Assembly (NCBI GenBank): GCA_009839635.1
Contig: VXPJ01000147.1
Span: 1 to 14,810 of the forward strand
Length of the DNA: 14,810 bases
From: Pseudomonadota bacterium
GTDB taxonomy: Bacteria > Pseudomonadota > Gammaproteobacteria > UBA4575
Reading direction: 5' to 3'
How positions within the stretch are numbered: the stretch's first letter is position 1; each line of letters starts with the position of its first letter. Under the pieces are notes generated by a model. It worked only from the letters and a program-made list of their open reading frames with translations, did not search any database and had not been told where the DNA came from. A program made the position numbers and the translations under genes. Below are positions 6,756 through 14,505 of this stretch, piece by piece.

Positions 6756-7962
6756 AGACGCCTTCTATCACACCTTGACTGCCCAGAGCTCGAACCCCGA
6801 AAACACTCAATCGGCATACACCTGCAGCTTCCTGAGCTCACTTGGAGCAATCCAAGGTGCGCACTGGAACCGCTTGCTGATAGACAATAGCCCTTTTCTA
6901 AAGCACGAGTTTCTACACGCCCTGGAGCGCAATGGCTGTCTTGGCGAGAAATATGGCTGGTATCCGCATCATCTTATCGTGCTCGACCAGAACCGGCAGA
7001 TCATTGCCGCCAGCCCACTGTATGTCAAAACCAACTCCTATGGAGAATTTGTATTTGACTGGTCGTGGGCATCAGCGTACGAACAAGTGGGGCTGGCCTA
7101 TTACCCCAAATTCGTTGCCTCGGTACCCTACACGCCCGTCACAGGCTCTCGCCTCCTCATCATGCCGGAGATATCAGCACAGCAAAAAAGCAAAATTGCA
7201 GCAACCATGATCGATGCCACAATACGGGAGGCAGAAAAACTGAACATGTCGGGCATGCATTGGCTATTCAACCTTGACGAAGAATGCAAATTCTACAAGC
7301 AGAGCAACCTGATGCTGCGCCTTGGCTGCCAGTACCACTGGCACAATCGAAATTACGAATGCTTTGACCATTTTCTGGAAGGCCTGGTCTCCAGAAAAAG
7401 GAAAAAAATCAGACGCGAAAGGCGTTTCGTGAGAGATCAGAAAATCCACATCCGGCGCCTGCACGGGTCGGAACTGGACGACATCTTATGGCAACAGGTG
7501 CACAACTTTTATGTGAACACCTTTTACCGAAAAAACAGCTTGCCCACTCTCAGCCTTGGATTTTTCAAAGAACTGGGGACCATGATGGGTTCCCAAGTCA
7601 TGCTGGTACTGGCTTTCTACGACAAGAAGCTGATTGCATGTGCAATTAATTTTCTTGACGACAGCACGCTTTATGGGAGATTTTGGGGATGCCTGAATAA
7701 ATTCCATGGGCTGCACTTCGAGGCTTGTTACTACCAGGGCATCGAATACGCCATCGAACACCAGCTCTCTTCCTTTGAGCCTGGTGCTCAAGGTGAGCAC
7801 AAAATCAGCCGCGGCTTCTTACCCACCAAAACCTGGTCGGCTCACTGGATATCAGATTCACGCCTGAGGGCCGCGATCGAGGATTTTTGCCGGCGTGAAA
7901 AGCGCCTCATGCAGCATGAGTGCAAAGAGCTCATGTCCTTATCGCCCTACAGAGTCAACTGA
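6718..7962 (+). CDS. FemAB/GNAT-like protein of family PF04339 (former DUF482)
   Basis: This 414-residue protein resembles the PF04339 family, named for a presumed peptidoglycan-related role by similarity to FemAB aminoacyl transferases; the true substrate is not known. Recognisable blocks are SPFLKHEFLHALE (about 58-70), YYPKFVASVPYTPVTGSRLL (118-137), a strongly basic SRKRKKIRRERR (215-226) and the C-terminal FEPGAQGEHKISRGF. There is no signal peptide, so it is cytoplasmic. The ATG start lies inside trxB; the family normally begins near residue 33 here, and TTG at 6775 is the only other usable start, without a ribosome site. It ends 21 bases before aat, whose enzyme is itself an aminoacyl-tRNA-dependent transferase with a GNAT-like fold. 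A link between the two is suggestive but unproven. Confidence 0.88.
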   Translation: MLKNTWIIWQTTEDAFYHTLTAQSSNPENTQSAYTCSFLSSLGAIQGAHWNRLLIDNSPFLKHEFLHALERNGCLGEKYGWYPHHLIVLDQNRQIIAASPLYVKTNSYGEFVFDWSWASAYEQVGLAYYPKFVASVPYTPVTGSRLLIMPEISAQQKSKIAATMIDATIREAEKLNMSGMHWLFNLDEECKFYKQSNLMLRLGCQYHWHNRNYECFDHFLEGLVSRKRKKIRRERRFVRDQKIHIRRLHGSELDDILWQQVHNFYVNTFYRKNSLPTLSLGFFKELGTMMGSQVMLVLAFYDKKLIACAINFLDDSTLYGRFWGCLNKFHGLHFEACYYQGIEYAIEHQLSSFEPGAQGEHKISRGFLPTKTWSAHWISDSRLRAAIEDFCRREKRLMQHECKELMSLSPYRVN

Positions 7963-7983
7963 AACGATTTTCGTTTTGATGAA

Positions 7984-8712
7984 ATGGACATTCACTGGCT
8001 AGATCCCTCCAATAGCAACGCTCCATTCCCCGACGTAGAGAAAGCCCTGCAAAACCCAGATGGCCTACTTGCAGCGGGAGGAGACCTGAGCGTTACACGA
8101 TTGCTGAATGCATACCGTAAAGGGATCTTTCCCTGGTATGAAGACGGTCAACCGATCCTGTGGTGGTCCCCAAACCCGAGAGGCGTTCTGTACACGCAAA
8201 AATTCAGAATTTCTTCCAGCTTGAGAAAAACTTTGCGCAAGCATGAATGGACAGTCACATTTGACGGTGATTTCAGAAAGACGGTTACTGCATGCGCTGC
8301 ACCTCGAAGTTATGCTAGGGGCACATGGATCACCAACGAAATGACAGAAGCCTACACAGCCTTGCATCAACTTGGCTGTGCGCATTCAGTTGAATTATGG
8401 GATTGCCAAGAACGTTTAATCGGTGGCGTGTACGGGGTCATGATTGGAAAAATGTTTTTTGGCGAGTCCATGTTCAGTTTCCAGACGAACGCGTCTAAAG
8501 TTGCCCTCACTTACATTGTCAGCCATTTATGCAGTTGGGGCTGCCCGTTGCTGGACTGCCAGTTGCCCTCGCCCCACTTGCTGAGCCTTGGGGCAGAGGC
8601 CATATCAAGAAAGGACTACATAGGTACGATGACACCCCTGTGTGATGAGAAGCTGACCAATTTCACATGGAAACTGGACAACAGCATCGATATCGCAAAC
8701 TGGAAGTCGTAA
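7984..8712 (+). CDS. aat: Leucyl/phenylalanyl-tRNA--protein transferase
   Basis: Aat moves leucine or phenylalanine from charged tRNA onto proteins with N-terminal Arg or Lys. This makes them substrates for ClpS and ClpAP under the bacterial N-end rule. The 242-residue length is normal. Conserved blocks are FPDVEKAL and DGLLAAGGDLSVTRLLNAYRKGIFPWY (residues 15-52, substrate pocket), ILWWSPNPRGVL (58-69), TWITNEMTEAYTALHQLG (114-131), GGVYGVMIGKMFFGESMFS (147-165) and the C-terminal SLGAEAISRKDY. It begins 21 bases after the PF04339 gene on the same strand, so trxB, that gene and aat are probably one transcript. The arginyl-transferase gene and infA, which often follow aat in gammaproteobacteria, do not follow here. 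Confidence 0.96.
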   Translation: MDIHWLDPSNSNAPFPDVEKALQNPDGLLAAGGDLSVTRLLNAYRKGIFPWYEDGQPILWWSPNPRGVLYTQKFRISSSLRKTLRKHEWTVTFDGDFRKTVTACAAPRSYARGTWITNEMTEAYTALHQLGCAHSVELWDCQERLIGGVYGVMIGKMFFGESMFSFQTNASKVALTYIVSHLCSWGCPLLDCQLPSPHLLSLGAEAISRKDYIGTMTPLCDEKLTNFTWKLDNSIDIANWKS

Positions 8713-8721
8713 CAAGGAATC

Positions 8722-8840
8722 TTATCGAAAAACACAGATATACACCCAATGATCTCTATGACCCCGAGCATTCTTCAGTCTGCGTGCGAACATGTATCTG
8801 ACAGCTAAAACGTACGCTGCTAGAATTACCCACAAAATCA
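8722..8840 (-). CDS. Possible 39-residue membrane protein, doubtful
   Basis: An antisense frame in the aat/DUF2236 gap reads MILWVILAAYVLAVRYMF followed by a basic tail (ARRLKNARGHRDH) and ends at 8722. One transmembrane helix with a positive C-terminal side is typical of real small membrane proteins. The frame also extends upstream to an ATG at 8931, where a GGAGG lies only three bases away and the region overlaps the start of the next gene. Neither start has a convincing ribosome site at normal distance. It may be chance. Confidence 0.2.
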
Positions 8841-8912
8841 TACCGGTGGTCTGGGGAAACACTGGACGGGCCGCTGTATACAGCTTGCTGGTGTATTGAC
8901 CGGAGAATCTTT

Positions 8913-10091
8913 GTGGTAAAAATGCAGCCATCGCCCTCCGCCTATACTGAAGGTTATGTCTCGGCGCGTCTGCATGACCTTACCACCGCGGACAACTACA
9001 TCAAGCATACCTGCATGGGTGATCCTGAGTTGGACCCGGTGATGGAAGAGATCTCCGCCCTTCCCAGTGAAGAGTTGCACCGGTTCATAGCTGCCGGAAT
9101 TGAACAGCAGACGGAAGTCTTGCGTACCGCACCACAAGCATTGCGTGATGCTTTTGAGCGCATCAATGAATCCCCTTCCTGGCTTGACTACAAGGCCTTT
9201 GACCCGGCCATCCATGCCTTCTACACCAAGGCAAACGACATTCTGCTAGCACTGGTTACCGGAGTGCTGGTCGAAGGCTTTTCGACGTTGATGAGTAAGC
9301 CGTTTGGCATCACGGGCCGTATGTTGCAAGAAACAGATGTGAGCATCCGGCAATTGAAGCAAGTCAACCGGCATTTGCTTGAAATATTTTTTCCCGGTGG
9401 CCTGCTGAGAAAAGGTGACGGATGGAAGTTGTCCGTGCGCATCCGCTTCATTCATGCACGGGTGAGACAGTTGATGAAAGCTGCGGACGAATGGGACACA
9501 AAGGCTTGGGGTACACCGATAAGTGCGGCACACATGGGTTTTTCGACCGCTTTATTTTCACATAGACTGCTGGAACACTCGACGTCAGTAGGTGCCAACT
9601 ATAACCGGGATGAGAAAGACAGCATCTTCGAATTATGGCGCTACGTGGGTCATCTCATGGGTGTACCCGAAACAATCCTATACAGCAACCAACAAGATGC
9701 GCGCAAGCTGTTCAAAATCGGCTTCCTGTGCGAACCCGCTCCGGATGCCGACGCCGCAACCATATCCAATGCCCTGATCCAGTCGATCCCCCTGGTTGCC
9801 GGATTAACGGACAGGGAGGAGCAGGACTCCATGAGGGATCTAGCCTACCGTATTTCAAGAGCACTGGTCGGAAGCCAGCTTGCCAACCAGTTGAAGTTCC
9901 CAAAAGGCAGCAGCACGGGCGTCCTGCAGGTGTACCGCGCCAAGCAACTCAGCGAACGGCTGATCAAGGATGTACAACTGATCAAATCGGAAAACTTCCT
10001 GCAACTCCTGAATGCTTCCCAATACGACGAGATCGGTGTGAGCTATAAGATGCCCGACCATGTACTTGCATCAAAATCAAGCGAGTGGTGA
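8913..10091 (+). CDS. DUF2236 protein (MpaB / rubber-oxygenase catalytic domain family)
   Basis: The 392-residue protein matches the PF09995 pattern (former DUF2236). That family includes the latex-clearing haem oxygenase Lcp and fungal MpaB, but most bacterial members have no known substrate. Family-type blocks are LLALVTGVLVEGFSTLMSKP (about 111-130), RIRFIHARVRQL (176-187), where His181 is the likely haem ligand, and LFSHRLLEHSTSV followed by LWRYVGHLMGVP (241-252). There is no signal peptide. The start is GTG at 8913 because GGAG lies seven bases upstream (8902-8905); the ATG at 8922 is too far from it. The next gene is 109 bases downstream. Haem binding and oxygenase activity are inferred from family only. 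Confidence 0.85.
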   Translation: MVKMQPSPSAYTEGYVSARLHDLTTADNYIKHTCMGDPELDPVMEEISALPSEELHRFIAAGIEQQTEVLRTAPQALRDAFERINESPSWLDYKAFDPAIHAFYTKANDILLALVTGVLVEGFSTLMSKPFGITGRMLQETDVSIRQLKQVNRHLLEIFFPGGLLRKGDGWKLSVRIRFIHARVRQLMKAADEWDTKAWGTPISAAHMGFSTALFSHRLLEHSTSVGANYNRDEKDSIFELWRYVGHLMGVPETILYSNQQDARKLFKIGFLCEPAPDADAATISNALIQSIPLVAGLTDREEQDSMRDLAYRISRALVGSQLANQLKFPKGSSTGVLQVYRAKQLSERLIKDVQLIKSENFLQLLNASQYDEIGVSYKMPDHVLASKSSEW

Positions 10092-10200
10092 AACCAACCT
10101 ACCTGATGGTGATATTTGACATTGCTATGCTACGGTTAATGAACTTTTCGTGCTTCCTTGCACACACTGCATCGCCGACTGCACTCTATTGGAGGAACTC

Positions 10201-11022
10201 ATGACTGGTGCTCACCCTCGCCTGCGATCAGTGTTGCGACTGGCTGTCCTCTACCTGATCCTGTCCACCTTTTACGGAGTGCCTGTGTATTCGGAATCCC
10301 TGACTCCGGAGGAAATAGGTTTGAAAATTGCGCGTGATACTCAAGCACGCGACCAAGATTTTGGCAATCTAACGGCCCAGCAAACCATGATCCTTCGCAA
10401 CAAGCAGGGGCAGGAGAGCCAGCGCCAACTTCGAGTAAAAATCCTGGAAGTACCTGAAGACGGGGATAAAAGCTTGTTTGTTTTTGACAACCCTCGTGAC
10501 GTCCAGGGGACTGCATTGCTTATACACGGGCACAAGGATACCTCGGACGACCAATGGCTCTATTTACCTGCCTTGAAACGCGTAAAACGCATCAGTTCTT
10601 CGAACCAGTCCGGTTCTTTCATGGGAAGCGAGTTTGCCTATGAAGACATGAGCAGCCCTGAGGTAGAAAAATTCACGTACCGGTACCTGCGCGATGAGCC
10701 TTGTGGAGATTTGACCTGCACGGTCATGGAGCGGTACCCGGTCAATAGAAAATCGAGTTACAGCCGTCAAGTGATCTGGCAAGACAAGGACGCTTTGCGA
10801 GCACAGAAGATCGAGTACTACGACCGCAAAAACGCTCATCTGAAAACACTTACACTGACAGACTACAAGCTATATCTGGATCGTTACTGGCGTGCTAGCC
10901 AGATGACGATGGTGAATCATTTGACTGGGAAAAGTACAGTGATTACCTGGACAGATTATCAGTTTCAAACTGACCTAGATGATCGTGACTTCACGAAAAC
11001 AGGGCTGAGACGAATACGTTGA
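10201..11022 (+). CDS. LolA-like periplasmic protein of the outer-membrane lipoprotein-sorting type (PF17131)
   Basis: This 273-residue protein has a signal peptide (basic start, hydrophobic residues about 11-29, probable cleavage after VYS). The mature part is a LolA/LolB-like fold with the family signature DDQWLYLPALKRVKRI (116-131) and SGSFMGSEFAYEDM (137-150). A cysteine pair CGDLTC (168-173) could form a disulfide in the periplasm. Such proteins are commonly encoded beside RND/MMPL exporters and are thought to carry lipid-like cargo, not to sort lipoproteins in the LolA sense. The ATG at 10201 is chosen because GGAGG (10191-10195) sits five bases before it; an in-frame GTG-like upstream extension to 10150 lacks a site. 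The stop overlaps an out-of-frame ATG, and the next gene begins five bases on, so the two are coupled. Confidence 0.85.
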   Translation: MTGAHPRLRSVLRLAVLYLILSTFYGVPVYSESLTPEEIGLKIARDTQARDQDFGNLTAQQTMILRNKQGQESQRQLRVKILEVPEDGDKSLFVFDNPRDVQGTALLIHGHKDTSDDQWLYLPALKRVKRISSSNQSGSFMGSEFAYEDMSSPEVEKFTYRYLRDEPCGDLTCTVMERYPVNRKSSYSRQVIWQDKDALRAQKIEYYDRKNAHLKTLTLTDYKLYLDRYWRASQMTMVNHLTGKSTVITWTDYQFQTDLDDRDFTKTGLRRIR

Positions 11023-11026
11023 TGTC

Positions 11027-12283
11027 GTGCTGCGCAGTCGCCCGCAAATCCTGACCCGGGTGGCGTGGCTTTTGGCCATGGCCTTGGGTGCACAAGTATG
11101 TACAGGCCATGAAATTGACTACGAAATCTTCGGGCAGGCCAGGCTTGAAAATCGCTGGTACCCTGAAAATGCCGCCTATCCAGGCCAATCAGACCTTGCC
11201 AGCGGGATCGTTCTGGAACCGGAATTTTATTTCGAGAGTGTCGATGGCTGGAGTTTCACCCTAATCCCGTTCTTACGTCATGACAGCGCAGATCCCGACC
11301 GCAGCCATACAGACTTGCGTGAGGCGTACTTCCTGCTACTCGGTGAAATTGGAGATGGTGAGTGGGAATTGCGCCTTGGCGTAGACCGGGTGTTCTGGGG
11401 GGTTGTTGAGTCCAATCACCTGGTGGATATCATAAACCAAACCGATTTGATTGAGCATCCTGATGAAGAGGTCGAACTGGGCCAACTCATGGCACATGCC
11501 ACTTGGTCCGGGAATTTGGGTGCAGCTGAACTATTTATCCTCCCGCACCATCGGGAGCGTACCTTTCCAGGGCGCAAGGGTCGCCTGCGTTCATCACTTG
11601 TCGTGGATGATGACCATCCTTCCTACGAAAGTAGCGCAAAGGAATGGCACATGGATTTTGCACTTCGATACAGCCAGAACTTCGGGCCTTTCGATATAGG
11701 TGTGAGTTTTTTTGATGGCACCAGCAGGGACCCTCTTTTGCGGCCCCAGATCAGCGAACAACGCGATGGGGAACTGGTGTTGGTCCCGCATTATGAGCAA
11801 ATACGCCAGTTTGGCATAGATGCACAGCTTACTACTGATGAGTGGTTGTTCAAGCTTGAAGCCATTCACCGCGCTGATTCCCAGAATTTGCGCTATGTGG
11901 AGGAGGACTATGCCGCTTTTGTAATCGGTGCGGAGTACACGTTTTATTCTATTCTCGGGACGGCTGCTGATTTTGGTGTACTTGGCGAGTGGTGTTACGA
12001 TGAGCGAGGCAAGGACGCAACGAACATTTTCGATGATGATCTACTCATCGGCATACGCGTAGCATTCAATGATATCCAGAATACAGAGATTTTCTCCAGC
12101 CTTCTGAAAGACCGGGACTACTCCACCAGTGCCTTTGTGATCGAGTTCAGCCGCCGGATTTCTGATCAGTGGTCCGCAAATCTTGAACTTTTTTCACTGT
12201 TCAATGTAGAAAAAAAGGATACTCAGTTTGACCCTATCCGACGCGATAGCTTTTTAGAATTTCGCTTGAACTACAACTTCTAG
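11027..12283 (+). CDS. Outer-membrane beta-barrel protein paired with the LolA-like protein
   Basis: The 418-residue product has a signal peptide (MLRSRPQILTR then WLLAMALGAQV) and alternates short amphipathic strands with acidic turns. It ends in NYNF, the C-terminal phenylalanine that BamA recognises on outer-membrane barrels. A distinctive block, RVFWGVVESNHLVDIINQTD (121-140), recurs, as I recall, in gammaproteobacterial barrel proteins encoded next to LolA-like and MMPL genes. The start is GTG at 11027, four bases after the upstream stop, with no strong ribosome site, so re-initiation is likely. The cargo is unknown. A general porin is less likely given the tight pairing. Confidence 0.8.
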   Translation: MLRSRPQILTRVAWLLAMALGAQVCTGHEIDYEIFGQARLENRWYPENAAYPGQSDLASGIVLEPEFYFESVDGWSFTLIPFLRHDSADPDRSHTDLREAYFLLLGEIGDGEWELRLGVDRVFWGVVESNHLVDIINQTDLIEHPDEEVELGQLMAHATWSGNLGAAELFILPHHRERTFPGRKGRLRSSLVVDDDHPSYESSAKEWHMDFALRYSQNFGPFDIGVSFFDGTSRDPLLRPQISEQRDGELVLVPHYEQIRQFGIDAQLTTDEWLFKLEAIHRADSQNLRYVEEDYAAFVIGAEYTFYSILGTAADFGVLGEWCYDERGKDATNIFDDDLLIGIRVAFNDIQNTEIFSSLLKDRDYSTSAFVIEFSRRISDQWSANLELFSLFNVEKKDTQFDPIRRDSFLEFRLNYNF

Positions 12284-12369
12284 CCAAGTCAGCACTCAAG
12301 GCTTGAAAACGCGGGGCCAAAGAACCACCGCAGTTATGGGCGGCAGTGCTTGAACAGCCGAGCCCCCGG

Positions 12370-13365
12370 TTATCCGGCTTGGATAACGTTCCGCAAGGAG
12401 GGCGGAAGACCAAAGCGCACATTCTCGACAATTCCATCCATATTCGAGATTTCCAGATCGGCAAATTCCTTCAGCTTGCCAATCAACTCCTGCACCAGTT
12501 CTTCAGGCGTCGATGCACCTGCCGTAATTCCAATGGCCTCAACTCCCTGTAACAGCAGAGGATCGATTTTTGCCGGGTCTTCGACCAAGTGACTCGGTGT
12601 ACCGCTGTCATTGCTGACTTCGCATAAGCGATTTGAATTGGAGCTGTTGTGGGCCCCTACCACCAGCATCAGATCAACCTGGGCAGCAAGAGCACGAACA
12701 GCGGCTTGTCGATTCTGGGTCGCATAGCAGATGTCCTTGGTATTTGGACCTGCAATGTTAGGAAACTTCTGCTTCAATGCCTTGATGATATCCCGTGTAT
12801 CATCGACCGACAGGGTAGTCTGGGTCACATAAGCGACCTTGTCCGGGTCACCCACTTCCAGCATCTCTACGTCTTGGGTATCGCTGACTAAATGGACAGG
12901 CCCTGGGATTTGACCCAGTGTGCCCTCAACTTCAGGATGATTCTCGTGACCTATCAAGATCACATCGTAGCCTTTTGCAGCATAACGCTGACCTTCCTTG
13001 TGCACCTTGGAAACCAACGGGCAGGTAGCATCAAGGGACTCAAGGCCGCGCTCCGATGCATCTTGCTGAACCTTTTTTGACACGCCATGAGCACTGAACA
13101 CGGCAATTGCATTGTCTGGAATCTGGTGAATTTCTTCTACAAACCGTACGCCCTTCGCTTTCAGGTTTTCAACAACCCTGCGGTTGTGGACAATTTCGTG
13201 CCGTACGTAAACGGGAGGCTCATAAAGTTTCAGTGCCCCTTCTGCAATTGCGATTGCACGGTCTACGCCAGCACAAAAGCCACGTGGCTGAGCCAAAATC
13301 ACACGTATTTTCCGCCTCTCCTGATCCGGGCTATCAGGGGGATTCACTTGTGGTAATCCATTCAT
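12370..13365 (-). CDS. ispH: 4-hydroxy-3-methylbut-2-enyl diphosphate reductase
   Basis: IspH (LytB) is the last enzyme of the MEP pathway. It reduces HMBPP to the isoprenoid precursors IPP and DMAPP using an iron-sulfur cluster. The 331 residues show the three cluster cysteines in PRGFCAGVDRA (Cys31), DATCPLVSKVH (Cys115) and DICYATQNR (Cys213). Substrate-pocket residues are seen at HEIVHN (His60), SAHG (His93), ENHPEVEG (His143, Glu145) and SSNSNR (241-246). There is an N-terminal extension of about 19 residues compared with E. coli. The ATG has GAGAG about eight bases upstream. It lies 75 bases downstream of the squalene/phytoene synthase gene on the same strand and ends 86 bases from the convergent barrel gene. 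Confidence 0.97.
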   Translation of the reverse strand: MNGLPQVNPPDSPDQERRKIRVILAQPRGFCAGVDRAIAIAEGALKLYEPPVYVRHEIVHNRRVVENLKAKGVRFVEEIHQIPDNAIAVFSAHGVSKKVQQDASERGLESLDATCPLVSKVHKEGQRYAAKGYDVILIGHENHPEVEGTLGQIPGPVHLVSDTQDVEMLEVGDPDKVAYVTQTTLSVDDTRDIIKALKQKFPNIAGPNTKDICYATQNRQAAVRALAAQVDLMLVVGAHNSSNSNRLCEVSNDSGTPSHLVEDPAKIDPLLLQGVEAIGITAGASTPEELVQELIGKLKEFADLEISNMDGIVENVRFGLPPSLRNVIQAG

Positions 13366-13440
13366 GAGTATGCTCTCAACTAGTTTTGCTCACAGTTCTG
13401 CAAAAATCGTGGCCAGTGATTTCATCGCCAGCATGCATTT

Positions 13441-14505
13441 TTATGAGCTTGCCTGCTCAAGGTGCCTTCCTTCAACTCGCGGAAGATTGTAAGTTAATAT
13501 CCCGAATAGCAATTTCAAAGCCAGATTTGACCGCACCACGACACTGGTCACAATAGTGACCATCCACACGCTGCGACGCGAAATCTTCACTTCTTGACCA
13601 CTCCTGAATGCAGGAGTCGCGTGGATACGACGCAGTGTCAATATAGCCATCCCCAACGCCCATAGGCAATGAAGACGAATGCCGGTTTCGCGAGGAGGGA
13701 TAGTCATTATGAATCGTAATGCATTCGAAAGATGGTGCCGGGCGATGGCTATCAACTCAAACAGCCCTTTGGTAAAGCCAGGGTCGTTCTGCGTGGAAGA
13801 TAGGGAACTCAACTCGAAACCTGCTGCAAGAAAAATGTCCTGTGGCAGCCAGCACGCTCCACGACGCTGGTCATCCCATATGTCCTTCAGTATGTTTGTC
13901 ATCTGCAGACCTTGACCAAAAGAAACTGAAAGTGCAAGCAATTCCTCACGTCGCTCATTGATTTTTTCAGAATAATCGCAGAACAACTCGGTGAGCATTT
14001 CGCCTACGACCCCGGCAACGTAATAACAGTATTGATCAAGGTCAGGCAGGTCATTCAGGCCCTTTACCGTTGCCCTTTGCTGAAATTCTGCCATTCCTCG
14101 CGACATGATTTTCACGCAGCGCTCAAGCGCATTGCGCTGAGTATCACTAAATCCCCTCGTGATACGAATCACTCGAGCAGTATGTGCAATCAGGTCGTGC
14201 TCACTTTCTGTCGTTGACGAAGACAATAGCTTCCCAAGATCACGTGCAAAGGAATCAGGCTCCTGCCGACCTGTAACAATCTCGGCAAAGCGCTCTGAGA
14301 ATTCACGTTTTTGTTCTGCAGAGAGTGCAGGTTCGTCTTCGATGGTATCCGTGATCCGGCATAAAAGATACGCATTGCCGACGACATCACATAATCCATC
14401 CGGAAGCTGCGGAATGGTCAAGGCAAATGTGCGAGATACCCCTTGCAAAGCCTCTGCCTGGTAAGCAAAGTCATCGTTCGTCAACCCACTCAAGGCGGAC
14501 ACCAT
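13441..14505 (-). CDS. Squalene/phytoene synthase family protein, probably squalene synthase
   Basis: This 354-residue trans-isoprenyl head-to-head synthase would join two farnesyl (or geranylgeranyl) diphosphates. It shows SRTFALTIPQLP (24-35), the first acidic motif DTIEDEP (53-59), YYVAGVVGEMLTELF (161-175) and the second acidic motif NILKDIWDDQRRGACWLPQD (204-223). A hydrophobic C-terminal region (about 313-340) may be a membrane anchor, as in squalene synthases. The length and the tail resemble the eukaryote-like squalene synthase form seen in some gammaproteobacteria more than the shorter HpnC/HpnD or CrtB. No desaturase or cyclase is in the window, so the final product (hopanoid, sterol or carotenoid) cannot be decided. 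It begins with ATG and precedes ispH, probably in one transcript. Confidence 0.88.
   Translation of the reverse strand: MVSALSGLTNDDFAYQAEALQGVSRTFALTIPQLPDGLCDVVGNAYLLCRITDTIEDEPALSAEQKREFSERFAEIVTGRQEPDSFARDLGKLLSSSTTESEHDLIAHTARVIRITRGFSDTQRNALERCVKIMSRGMAEFQQRATVKGLNDLPDLDQYCYYVAGVVGEMLTELFCDYSEKINERREELLALSVSFGQGLQMTNILKDIWDDQRRGACWLPQDIFLAAGFELSSLSSTQNDPGFTKGLFELIAIARHHLSNALRFIMTIPPRETGIRLHCLWALGMAILTLRRIHATPAFRSGQEVKISRRSVWMVTIVTSVVVRSNLALKLLFGILTYNLPRVEGRHLEQASS

Noticed and set aside
8873..8884. Perfect 12-base palindrome GCTGTATACAGC upstream of the DUF2236 gene
   Set aside because: Several 12-base palindromes are expected by chance in 14.8 kb, and it lacks the CTGT-N8-ACAG spacing of a LexA box.
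10116..10142. Perfect TTGACA at 10116-10121 as a promoter for the LolA-like gene
   Set aside because: No acceptable -10 box occurs 15 to 19 bases downstream, so the promoter was not annotated.
12370..12386. Hairpin TTATCC-GGCTT-GGATAA at the end of ispH
   Set aside because: It lies within the coding end, has six base pairs and no T-tract in the direction of transcription, so an intrinsic terminator is not supported.
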